Positions 49,972 through 57,071 of a stretch of DNA of 64,000 nucleotides are shown piece by piece (position 1 is the stretch's first letter; each line of letters starts with the position of its first letter). Under the pieces are notes generated by a model that was not told the origin of the DNA, did not search any database, and saw only the letters and a list, made by a program, of their open reading frames with translations. The DNA is taken from contig NZ_LZRP01000004.1 of NCBI RefSeq assembly GCF_001678665.1, positions 240,907-304,906 of the forward strand. Direction: 5' to 3'. The stretch is from Erythrobacter sp. QSSC1-22B. Its GTDB lineage: Bacteria > Pseudomonadota > Alphaproteobacteria > Sphingomonadales > Sphingomonadaceae. The position numbers were made by a program, and so were the translations under genes.

Positions 49972-51267
49972 TTAGTACTCGTCCTGCGCGGGATCTTGCT
50001 TCTGCCAAGCACCTTCAGGCGACTTGAGAGGCACCTGCCATCGCTCCCTGCCCCTGATCCGTTTGGGCTGGCCGAAGCGAGCGCGAAGGATTCCGCCACA
50101 CTCCCGGCATTGCTGGTTGCTGGGATGATTGAAGCCGATTGTCCGCAACACTTCGATCGGAGTCATGGATCTCGGCTTGGCGGGTTCGCAATCCATGTGC
50201 TCGAGCAGGCGTTCTTCGATGACGCTGACGGCTTTGAACCGTTCATTGTGTTGTTCGAGAAGGGCTTCCTCGCTAGGCGAAAGCCACCAACGCGCACCAT
50301 CCTCGATTTGCTTCGCGAGCTGGGCAAACACCTGCTGCATGTCGACCTGGTGCTCATAATCCAGACTGTCGACCGGTATGGTCCAGAACCGACTGTTGCC
50401 CGTTCGGTCGATCAGAAAATTTTGCTCGTTCACGCTGGCCGCGAAGACCGTGCGCCGCTTCATTTCGATGGGTGCTTTGGCATAAGGAAGGCGTAGCTTG
50501 TCGCAGTCGTTCGTCAGGAAACCCTTGAGACGCGCCACGTCATTCCTGAACGAACTGTCGAGCTCACCGATTTCCGTGATCCAGTGACTGACTCCGATAA
50601 AGACCGAATCCTTGTCATGTGGGTTCAAATGGTGGTCGAGTTTGACAAGCTCACCCCGGAGTGTCGGGGGCACCAGTCGCGCGATCCAGCTCGTTTTCCC
50701 GCATCCTTGTGAACCCTGAAGGGTGAGTACGCCGCGCGTCCGGAAATCTTCCTTCAAGGCCGCCGCGACTGCACTTTTTAGCCAGCGGTCAATGAGGAGG
50801 CATTTGAGTCCGACCGGAAAGTCCTCATCTGCCACAACCGTTGCATAGATTGCTGCCAGACGATCCGTGCCGTCCCAGGGCACGCTGACAGTCCAATCGG
50901 CTACCGGATTAATGAGATTTGCTTCACCTATCTCGCGGACGAAATCCGCAAACCAAGGGGCGTTCTGACCATTGAGGTTGGCAAGCCCGATAAGATCGCT
51001 GAAGCTTAGCTCTTCATTCTCCCTCGTGATGAGCAGGCGCTTCTTGATTACATCGTAGCGGACCTTGACGCTGGTGGTTTCCAGCAGGTGAGCGACGTTT
51101 TCCTTGGTGCTCGGTAGTTTGGAACTGCCTTCTGCCGGTTGGTGGGGAAAGGCACCGCGGTCGATTCGAACAGGGAAAGGGGTGGTCTCCGTTGCACAGT
51201 TTGGCGTGAAATCTTGCGATGGCAATGGGAGGCCCGAAGGCCCCCCAGCGTTGTTTCCTTCAAACAT
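49972..51267 (-). CDS. VapE-type (virulence-associated E) helicase/primase-like protein
   Basis: A 431-residue ATPase. Walker A GSQGCGKTSW (about residue 185) and following acidic segments fit the virulence-associated E domain, whose members act like SF3 helicases in phage satellites and integrative elements. The C-terminal region contains NQQCRECGG (paired Cys), a possible zinc site. The ATG at 51267 shares its first base with the upstream stop; a GTG one codon earlier is possible. With the integrase and small genes it resembles the core of a phage-inducible or P4-like satellite, which uses such proteins for its own replication. Confidence 0.82.
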   Translation of the reverse strand: MFEGNNAGGPSGLPLPSQDFTPNCATETTPFPVRIDRGAFPHQPAEGSSKLPSTKENVAHLLETTSVKVRYDVIKKRLLITRENEELSFSDLIGLANLNGQNAPWFADFVREIGEANLINPVADWTVSVPWDGTDRLAAIYATVVADEDFPVGLKCLLIDRWLKSAVAAALKEDFRTRGVLTLQGSQGCGKTSWIARLVPPTLRGELVKLDHHLNPHDKDSVFIGVSHWITEIGELDSSFRNDVARLKGFLTNDCDKLRLPYAKAPIEMKRRTVFAASVNEQNFLIDRTGNSRFWTIPVDSLDYEHQVDMQQVFAQLAKQIEDGARWWLSPSEEALLEQHNERFKAVSVIEERLLEHMDCEPAKPRSMTPIEVLRTIGFNHPSNQQCRECGGILRARFGQPKRIRGRERWQVPLKSPEGAWQKQDPAQDEY

Positions 51268-51839
51268 CACGCGTCCGTCATAAGCTCAAGGCTGCCACTG
51301 ACACACTTAAGCCAGTGGATGTTCTCGCCCTCCATGAGGAGGCTTTCAAAGGCGCTCTCAACGCGATCTCCGGCGATTGCGCAGGCTTCCGCGACGATCT
51401 CATCGGGCTGAGTGAGACCGGACCAGATGCAGGCCTTAGCGAAGCTTACGCGTCCGTCCTGACCCGCCTCATTGAAGGCCAGTTTAAGGTTCTGCGCAGC
51501 ACGGATGATTCCGAAGCCATGCTCCAATGCAGTCAGGCCAGGGGCTGTGTCGGTAGCGGAGTTTGCCGCAGTTTTCAGCGGCCTTAGATGGCCCTCATCA
51601 CGGATCCAGTAGCGGTTCATTCCTTCGACCACCGCGTCATAAACTTGTTGGCGGATGTCCTCTCCGCAAATGGCGACCGCTTCATTTTCAATTTCGAATT
51701 CGCAGCCCTGCCCCTGTTCAACGAAGGACAGAATGAAACTAAGCCGTCCGTACTTCCCCGAAGATCGTAGTTTGAATTCTGCCGTTTGCGAATATTTGCG
51801 GATCTCTCGACCCAAATCTGGCTTAATCTCATGTGACAT
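51267..51839 (-). CDS. Hypothetical protein coupled to VapE
   Basis: A 190-residue soluble protein (ATG 51839, GAGAGAAG upstream) that ends inside the VapE start (TGA/ATG overlap). The N-terminal part appears to be alternating beta strands (GRLSFILSFVEQGQGCEFEI), the C-terminal part helical. No known motif. Coupling suggests a partner of the VapE protein in element replication or control. Confidence 0.6.
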   Translation of the reverse strand: MSHEIKPDLGREIRKYSQTAEFKLRSSGKYGRLSFILSFVEQGQGCEFEIENEAVAICGEDIRQQVYDAVVEGMNRYWIRDEGHLRPLKTAANSATDTAPGLTALEHGFGIIRAAQNLKLAFNEAGQDGRVSFAKACIWSGLTQPDEIVAEACAIAGDRVESAFESLLMEGENIHWLKCVSGSLELMTDA

Positions 51840-52149
51840 GAAGCTTCTCTCTCGTTGAATTATTCAATGGTTCTAATTTGCGATGTACGATGGGTTCGGC
51901 CCAATCGTGACCTTTGCCATTTTTTCGATGGCTCTCTTTTGGTCATGGGTTGCGGACCACAACGGCAACCGCGCTCAGAGAGATGCCTCCGCCGGCCATC
52001 GCAGGAAAGTCACATGTGTGTCACTTTCGAAAATGGGCCCAAGCCGGCTCCAGCGCCAGAACCCATTCGAGCGGGCACTGAGTTAGACGCCAGAGAAGTA
52101 AGACAGATTATAATTACTGGATGGGAGAGGAGCGTCGTCCAAGACTATT
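51840..52149. other. Gap between VapE operon and XRE regulator gene
   Basis: About 310 bp. A plus-strand frame at 51883-52086 (MYDGFGPIVTFAIFSMALFW at its start) could encode a small membrane protein, but I find no good ribosome-binding site. An AT-rich stretch on the left edge is the probable promoter of the minus-strand 190-residue/VapE operon. Confidence 0.35.
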
Positions 52150-52875
52150 TTACAGTTCATCGCTTTTAATCAATCGCCACATTTCGCAATCGAAAGTACT
52201 AGACATTAAAATCTGGTGTCCATTCACGACCCTACCAGATACACGCCTTAAATATGCTTTAAACCAAAATCTGTTTATTTTTCCCCTTTCCATGACCGGC
52301 AGTCTCTTTATAATCTCATGGATTATTGAGCACCGTGGATCGCTGAGCATTCGATTAGGGTCTACCAAATATTCTCCAAAGGTAGAATGCCACGCGACTA
52401 GAAGTTGGAGCAGAGTATCCTCGTCAATTTCTCCGTGGCTGATTTCAATTGGGCCGGCCGGGACGGTGGGTAATGTCGGCCGGGGGCGTTCAAGCGCTTT
52501 CACGTTCCAATCCGGCCCAAGATCTAGCTGCGCGATATCTAATGCTTCAGCCAAATGATAAGTGATATACTCCAAAACCTTTATGCTATGAAAGTTATCT
52601 CCCTGCTCTAGTACACGGCGCAAGTGGCAACAAACATCTATATCTAGGCGAAAAGCTTCTTCTGGAATAGATTTACCCAAGTCACCAACCTCAACGCCGA
52701 GCGATTCAGCTATCTTTAATGCGACGAAGTCTCTTGTGCGTTCTTTGCCTTCACCATTTTCTTTGCTAATTATCGTCTTTCGATGAATACCCGCTTCTTC
52801 CGCGAGTTTTTGTTGACTCCAACCAAACCGGTCGCGAAGCGTTTTCAGTGTTTCAGGCAAGATATCGTAGTACAC
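52150..52875 (-). CDS. XRE-family regulator with unknown C-terminal domain
   Basis: A 241-residue protein from GTG 52875, preceded by GGAGG. The HTH spans about residues 8-62 (LKTLRDRFGWSQQKLAEEAG, HRKTIISKENG). The remaining 175 residues show helices and strands without a recognised family. Base composition is more AT-rich than the flanks, a sign of recent gain. It probably controls the element core (integrase, VapE). Confidence 0.75.
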   Translation of the reverse strand: MYYDILPETLKTLRDRFGWSQQKLAEEAGIHRKTIISKENGEGKERTRDFVALKIAESLGVEVGDLGKSIPEEAFRLDIDVCCHLRRVLEQGDNFHSIKVLEYITYHLAEALDIAQLDLGPDWNVKALERPRPTLPTVPAGPIEISHGEIDEDTLLQLLVAWHSTFGEYLVDPNRMLSDPRCSIIHEIIKRLPVMERGKINRFWFKAYLRRVSGRVVNGHQILMSSTFDCEMWRLIKSDEL

Positions 52876-53084
52876 AAAGCCTCCAGCGCCTGTTTTCCTG
52901 TATGCATATCGTCGCGTCGCATGAGCATCACACCGGTCAGAGGGGCGAGCAAGCGCGTATCGGCGGCAAGCAGGCAGATTTGCGGCGATGTAATGATGCT
53001 CCGGTTGGTCTCGACGTAGGTTTTATCGAAAGGGTGCCTGTAGGATTTCGGCTTGAACGCCCCAGCCCTACGCCAAATTGCGAA
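52876..53084. other. Gap holding a possible gene fragment
   Basis: On the minus strand one frame stays open across the gap (for example FKPKSYRHPFDKTYVETNRS and LLAPLTGVMLMRR) but has no start codon near its beginning, where a TGA lies just upstream. It may be the 3' end of a lost gene. I could not identify it. Confidence 0.3.
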
Positions 53085-53324
53085 TCACTTGGCGCTCAGC
53101 TTTCCGCCCAGAATAATCAGAATGAAGAGCGCGAGCCCAAGCGCCGGGTGAGCGGCGAAAGCGCAAAGCAGGAGCCAGCCGAACAGCACGGATAGCGTTT
53201 GAACCGGTGCCCGGATCAGTGCGACCACCAAGCCGAACACCATGGCCGCGGCGATAACGGCCACAGCCCAGCGAAGGGCAGTGAGAATGAAGCAGGCGAG
53301 CAGGATCTGGCCCAGCAGCTTCAC
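53085..53324 (-). CDS. Small three-helix membrane protein
   Basis: A 79-residue protein from GTG 53324, overlapping the stop of the gene at 53321-53692 (GTGA). Almost all of it is hydrophobic (LLGQILLACFILTAL, AVIAAAMVFGLVVAL, LGLALFILIILGG), forming about three helices. It is coupled to one of two related small soluble proteins. Function unknown. Confidence 0.6.
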   Translation of the reverse strand: MKLLGQILLACFILTALRWAVAVIAAAMVFGLVVALIRAPVQTLSVLFGWLLLCAFAAHPALGLALFILIILGGKLSAK

Positions 53325-53692
53325 CCTGCCCCTCCCCGTCGACAGAGTTGGGCGAGAGGTGATCCCTCGGCATCTTCGACGAGCAGGATGTAGGCGAAGC
53401 CGCTGTTGCCCACGGTGTAGAGCAGCTCCCACCAGCCGTCGTGCCGCTCGATCCAATCCCAATCGGGACATTTCGGTCGGTTATCAATTCGAGACTGGAG
53501 CGGGGAGAACCCGATCGCATCAACAATTTGCTGTTCGGTATCGCCTGCTTCGACGACCAGGATGCGGGTGAGCTCCTGCAGCCCACAGTGTATTGTATCG
53601 GCAAGCCGGTCTTCGATTAGCACCCTCAGGACCTTGCCGAGCGGCTGGTCGAGAACGGCGCGGATGCTTTCGATCGTGGGTAGGTTAAGCAT
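53321..53692 (-). CDS. Small soluble protein, paralogue of 53776-54108
   Basis: A 123-residue protein (ATG 53692, AAAGGAA upstream). Its second half, DWDWIERHDGWWELLYTVGN followed by FAYILLVED, aligns with SWEFIDRDDGWYSATFVISD and FGHVVLIPD of the next gene, and the N-terminal halves share a GDT-x-x-x-I pattern. The two genes are adjacent on the same strand. The pair looks like an ancient duplication on a mobile element. No catalytic motif is evident. Confidence 0.6.
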   Translation of the reverse strand: MLNLPTIESIRAVLDQPLGKVLRVLIEDRLADTIHCGLQELTRILVVEAGDTEQQIVDAIGFSPLQSRIDNRPKCPDWDWIERHDGWWELLYTVGNSGFAYILLVEDAEGSPLAQLCRRGGAG

Positions 53693-53775
53693 GTGCGGTT
53701 CCTTTTTGGACAAAGAAAAAGCGCCCGAGGCGAAATGCCTGGACGCGGTTCGGTTCGGTTTTGGTGGTGAGTTGG

Positions 53776-54108
53776 TTAGGTGCTGTGAGTTTTGCAGATC
53801 GCCAGTAGTTCGGGATCGGTGTCCGGCTGGTCTGGGATCAGGACCACATGGCCAAAGCCATCATCGCTGATCACAAAAGTGGCCGAGTACCAGCCGTCGT
53901 CACGGTCGATGAACTCCCAGCTCTCGAATGGTCGCCGACGGATGGCTTCCAGACAGCAGGCGGTGTCACCGGGTTGCAGAATGTATAGCCAGGCTATCGG
54001 CTCGGTTTGGAGCATCTCTCTATAACGTTGTAGGGTTTGGACCGGCACGATGGTCGAGCAGTGTTGGATTGCATTCGCTATGGCCTGCGGCCGCATCAGG
54101 ATAATCAT
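53776..54108 (-). CDS. Small soluble protein, paralogue of 53321-53692
   Basis: A 110-residue protein from ATG 54108 with TTGGAGAT upstream. It shares the E-x-I-D/E-R-x-DGW motif and the terminal LLAICK/LAQLCR pattern with the preceding paralogue. The frame is open further upstream through a repeated leader (54151-54183) that also occurs before the methyltransferase, so an extended N-terminus starting MAKSAAPSP is possible but less likely. Confidence 0.6.
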   Translation of the reverse strand: MIILMRPQAIANAIQHCSTIVPVQTLQRYREMLQTEPIAWLYILQPGDTACCLEAIRRRPFESWEFIDRDDGWYSATFVISDDGFGHVVLIPDQPDTDPELLAICKTHST

Positions 54109-54150
54109 GGGTATCTCCAAACGAAAAAACCCCCGGAGGTTATCCGAGAG

Positions 54151-54183
54151 CTTGGTGGGGGAGGGGGCGGCAGATTTGGCCAC
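54151..54183. repeat. 34-bp direct repeat, left copy (defence cassette border)
   Basis: A GC-rich segment beginning CTTGGTGGGG and ending AGATTTGGCCAC matches 60250-60283 with only a 1-bp length difference. Weaker similarity extends about 20 bp further left (CCCGGA, TCGAG). Both copies are in the same orientation. They bracket DUF262, AlbA_2, clamp-like and methyltransferase genes. Confidence 0.75.
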
Positions 54184-54383
54184 CTCGCGCCGAGAACAAG
54201 GTTATTTGTACTTGTTTTGTTCTCATATAAGCTACTCGGATTTGCGCGTTTGTCCGCAGCCTCAGAAGCACCGCGGTTTGCATTAACCACCGTACGATTG
54301 CACCCCATGCGCCCGTCTAAGCAGCGGGTTTCATCCTCTCCCAGCTTGTGCTGTAAGGCCTTAAATTCTTTGGGGGCACACCT

Positions 54384-55964
54384 GTGAAAATATCCGTCGC
54401 ACTCGACAAAATCGATGAGAAGCAGCTTTTCGTACCAGCTTTCCAGCGCGAGTACGTCTGGAGGCGAGACGACGCGAAGCAGCTAATTGATTCCTTGCTA
54501 AAAGAGTATCCCACGGGGACGATGCTCACGTGGGAGACAGCGAACCCACCTGAGCTAAAGGGCCCACATAAGTATGACCAACAGCAAGGGGCTGTACGTA
54601 TTCTCCTAGATGGCCAACAGCGTCTTACAACACTTTACATGCTCATCCGCGGTGATTTGCCGCCATATTATACGCCCCCCGAAATTATCCATGATACTCG
54701 GGGCCTTTATGTGAACGTTGAGACTCTTGATCTCGAGTACTTCAAAAAGCAAAAAATGGAGAAAGATCCGCGTTGGCAGAACCTGACCGCTATCTTCCGG
54801 GACGAGGTTTGGGATCAGGATATTTTCAAAGGGCTCGAAGAACGAGGCGAAGAAGTTGACAAAGACAGAGCACGATTGATTTCGAGTAACATCAAAACGA
54901 TCGAACGTATTCTGGATCGCGAGTTTCCCGAGCAGACCATTCCAGTCAAAGCCAGCATCCGCGAAGCGATCGACATATTCTACAAGGTTAATGCAAGCGG
55001 CGTATCTCTGACAGACGCGGAACTCGCGCTAGCTCAAATTTCGGGTTACTGGCCTCAAGCTCGAGACACCTTCAAGGCCAAGCTTGCCGAGCTTGCCGAG
55101 CGGGGTTACGTTTTCAAGCTCGACTTCGTCGTTTACGCGCTTCTGGCTTGCCTGTTTAATGCTGGTTCGAACATGCGCCTGTTGCATGACCAAACGAACG
55201 AAGAGCAACTTCGTGCAGTCTGGAAGCGACTGGACGATCAAGTTTTGGACTACGTCGCCAATTTGATGCAGTCGCACGCGTATGTCGATCACACCGACGA
55301 GATCAACTCCATCTACGCTCTGATCCCGATCATCGCATACTGCTATCAACAGGACGGACATCTCTCCGAGATGGAAATTCGCAAGGTAGTGAAGTGGTTC
55401 TACTATTCGCAAATCCGCTATCGCTACGTGTCGCAAACCCCTCAAAAGCTCGATCGTGACCTCAGAATCGTTAAGGAATCAGACCAGCCGTTTCACGAAC
55501 TACTTCAAGTAATTAAGGATGAGCGGCCGCTGGAGATACTTCCCGACGAGTTTGTCGGCAGGGCCATCTCCCACCCTTTGTTCCCGATGATGCGATGGCT
55601 TTTCAAAAGCCGCGGCGCCACCTGCCTAACGACAGGCGTGAAATTGTCGCAACCGATGGGCAAAAAGTACGCTCTGGAAAACGATCACATTTTCCCGTTT
55701 TCCAAGTTGAAGGTTGCTGGTTATGGCAAGGGCAACCGGCTCAAGTACTCCCTAGCCCAAGAGCTAACCAACAGAGCAATCCTGACCCAGATCGCCAATC
55801 GCTCGAAGAGTGCTACTACCGCCGAAGATTACTTGACCGGAATCGCATCGAAAAATCCTGCGGCGCTCAAAAAGCAGTCGGTCCCGATGGAACCGGAACT
55901 CTGGAAGGTAGAGAATTACGATCGTTTTTGGCTGCTCGGCGCATCCTTCTGGCTGAGGAACTAA
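54384..55964 (+). CDS. DUF262 (ParB/GmrS-like) defence-type protein with C-terminal HNH-like region
   Basis: A 526-residue protein from GTG 54384. The N-terminal DUF262 domain has VPAFQREYVWRRDDAKQLID and DGQQRLTTLYML (DGQQR at 76-80), the nucleotide-binding/hydrolysis motif of ParB/Srx-fold enzymes such as GmrS. The C-terminal part has ENDHIFPFSKL, an HNH/DUF1524-like nuclease motif as in GmrD. It therefore resembles a fused GmrSD-like nuclease that cuts modified DNA, though the shorter length and middle region differ. The AlbA_2 gene follows within 63 bp, so they may form a unit. Confidence 0.8.
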   Translation: MKISVALDKIDEKQLFVPAFQREYVWRRDDAKQLIDSLLKEYPTGTMLTWETANPPELKGPHKYDQQQGAVRILLDGQQRLTTLYMLIRGDLPPYYTPPEIIHDTRGLYVNVETLDLEYFKKQKMEKDPRWQNLTAIFRDEVWDQDIFKGLEERGEEVDKDRARLISSNIKTIERILDREFPEQTIPVKASIREAIDIFYKVNASGVSLTDAELALAQISGYWPQARDTFKAKLAELAERGYVFKLDFVVYALLACLFNAGSNMRLLHDQTNEEQLRAVWKRLDDQVLDYVANLMQSHAYVDHTDEINSIYALIPIIAYCYQQDGHLSEMEIRKVVKWFYYSQIRYRYVSQTPQKLDRDLRIVKESDQPFHELLQVIKDERPLEILPDEFVGRAISHPLFPMMRWLFKSRGATCLTTGVKLSQPMGKKYALENDHIFPFSKLKVAGYGKGNRLKYSLAQELTNRAILTQIANRSKSATTAEDYLTGIASKNPAALKKQSVPMEPELWKVENYDRFWLLGASFWLRN

Positions 55965-56026
55965 ACGCCTATCTTTCGTCGATTACGGAGACTGCTGAGT
56001 CTCACGAGGCCATCACCCTCGAAGAA

Positions 56027-56524
56027 ATGATCGCAGAAGGTGAAAGTGAGGAGCTTGAGTTCAAGCAGACTCTGCGTTGGGATACAAAAGAAGGTCGTGT
56101 AAATAAAGAATTAGAGCAAGTCGTCTTTAAAACAACAGCGGCTTTAGCCAATAGTTTTGAAGGGGGCACCCTATTAATTGGCATTTCTGACTCTGGCGAG
56201 GCGGTGGGCCTTGATCAAGACTACGCCTCTCTAGGCGAAGCCGATAGGGACCGCTTTGAGCTGCATCTGCGCAATCTCTTTTCGAATGCGTTCGGTCAGG
56301 GCTTCACGAGCACTAAACTCAAGATCACCTTCCCGCACGTTGCGGATGTGGAAATTTGCCAGATTGATGTGAAGCCAGCGGATGCAGCGTTGATCGTTCG
56401 TGGGAAGGACAAGAGCGGTGTTGCTTTTGAACGCCTTTACGTTCGAAGTGGCAACTCATCGCCGGAGATGCCCCTTTCTGAGCTCCAGATGTTTATGGCC
56501 AAGCGATTCCCCACCTCAGCTTAG
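56027..56524 (+). CDS. AlbA_2 (Schlafen-type) ATP-binding domain protein
   Basis: A 165-residue protein from ATG 56027. LEFKQTLRWDTKEG and TTAALANSFEGGTLLIGISD are the AlbA_2 signature, and VRSGNSSPEM lies near its end. The frame is open upstream over the DUF262 end, and residues just before the ATG (SSITETAESHEAITLEE) look like natural lead-in, so a non-ATG start or a frameshift fusion with DUF262 is possible. AlbA_2 proteins occur in anti-phage systems and as transcription regulators. No helix-turn-helix follows here. Confidence 0.75.
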   Translation: MIAEGESEELEFKQTLRWDTKEGRVNKELEQVVFKTTAALANSFEGGTLLIGISDSGEAVGLDQDYASLGEADRDRFELHLRNLFSNAFGQGFTSTKLKITFPHVADVEICQIDVKPADAALIVRGKDKSGVAFERLYVRSGNSSPEMPLSELQMFMAKRFPTSA

Positions 56525-56735
56525 CCATGGGCCAGCGTTTTGCGCGCCCAAATTGAGAGTTTCTCCGCTTGGCACTCGAGGTGGCGGGATCACGTAGTCC
56601 AGCCGTTCCGATCGAGATCCCGCATGGCCGTAGTGACCGCATTGGTCTCCACGCTTAGGCCCTCGCTTCGAACAGCCTTTGCCATTGTGGTTTAAAATGG
56701 CTGGCATTGATGCGCTGCAGATGTGGGCCGATAAA

Positions 56736-57071
56736 TCAAACTTCGCTAGCCGAAATTTCCATAGCGTTGATCATCAATCTCTTATTCTCGTAGTGCAGCA
56801 CGATATCCGGCCCTAAGAGCTTTGGTGCCAGCCTCCGCAGCATCGCACCATTGACACGGATCGGGGATGGCCATGATCCATTTGAGGGAATGTCACACGC
56901 CATATTGGCGGTGCAGAACGACAAGCCTTCTGTGCACGCCATGATCAAGACATCCGGTTCGAGTTTGATCCCTTGCACACGAAGTCCTGCCTTTGTGCGG
57001 ACGAAGCCAATCGCCTCAAGCAGGTCATCCTTAGTGACCGTCGAATGCCAAACCGGTGCGTTCACGCTCAT
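56736..57071 (-). CDS. Single-domain sliding-clamp-like protein coupled to the methyltransferase
   Basis: A 111-residue protein (ATG 57071) whose start overlaps the methyltransferase stop (ATGA). The order helix (TKDDLLEAIGFVRTK), strands, helix (VNGAMLRRLAPKLLG), strands (DIVLHYENKRLMINAM) resembles one domain of bacterial DnaN. Full DnaN has three such domains, so this is a third-size version. No clamp-binding peptide is obvious in its neighbour. Function is unknown; a processivity, decoy or targeting role for the nuclease-methyltransferase is speculation. Confidence 0.55.
   Translation of the reverse strand: MSVNAPVWHSTVTKDDLLEAIGFVRTKAGLRVQGIKLEPDVLIMACTEGLSFCTANMACDIPSNGSWPSPIRVNGAMLRRLAPKLLGPDIVLHYENKRLMINAMEISASEV

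Noticed and set aside
52876..53084. A complete gene between the XRE regulator and the small membrane protein
   Set aside because: The open minus-strand frame has a stop just upstream and no usable start, so it is listed only as a possible fragment.
54122..54150. An attenuator (hairpin plus T-run) ahead of the 54108 gene
   Set aside because: A CTCGGA/TCCGGG stem followed by TTTTTT is present on the minus strand, but it also lies in an open leader frame, and the equivalent stem before the methyltransferase is poorly kept, so regulation by attenuation is not supported.
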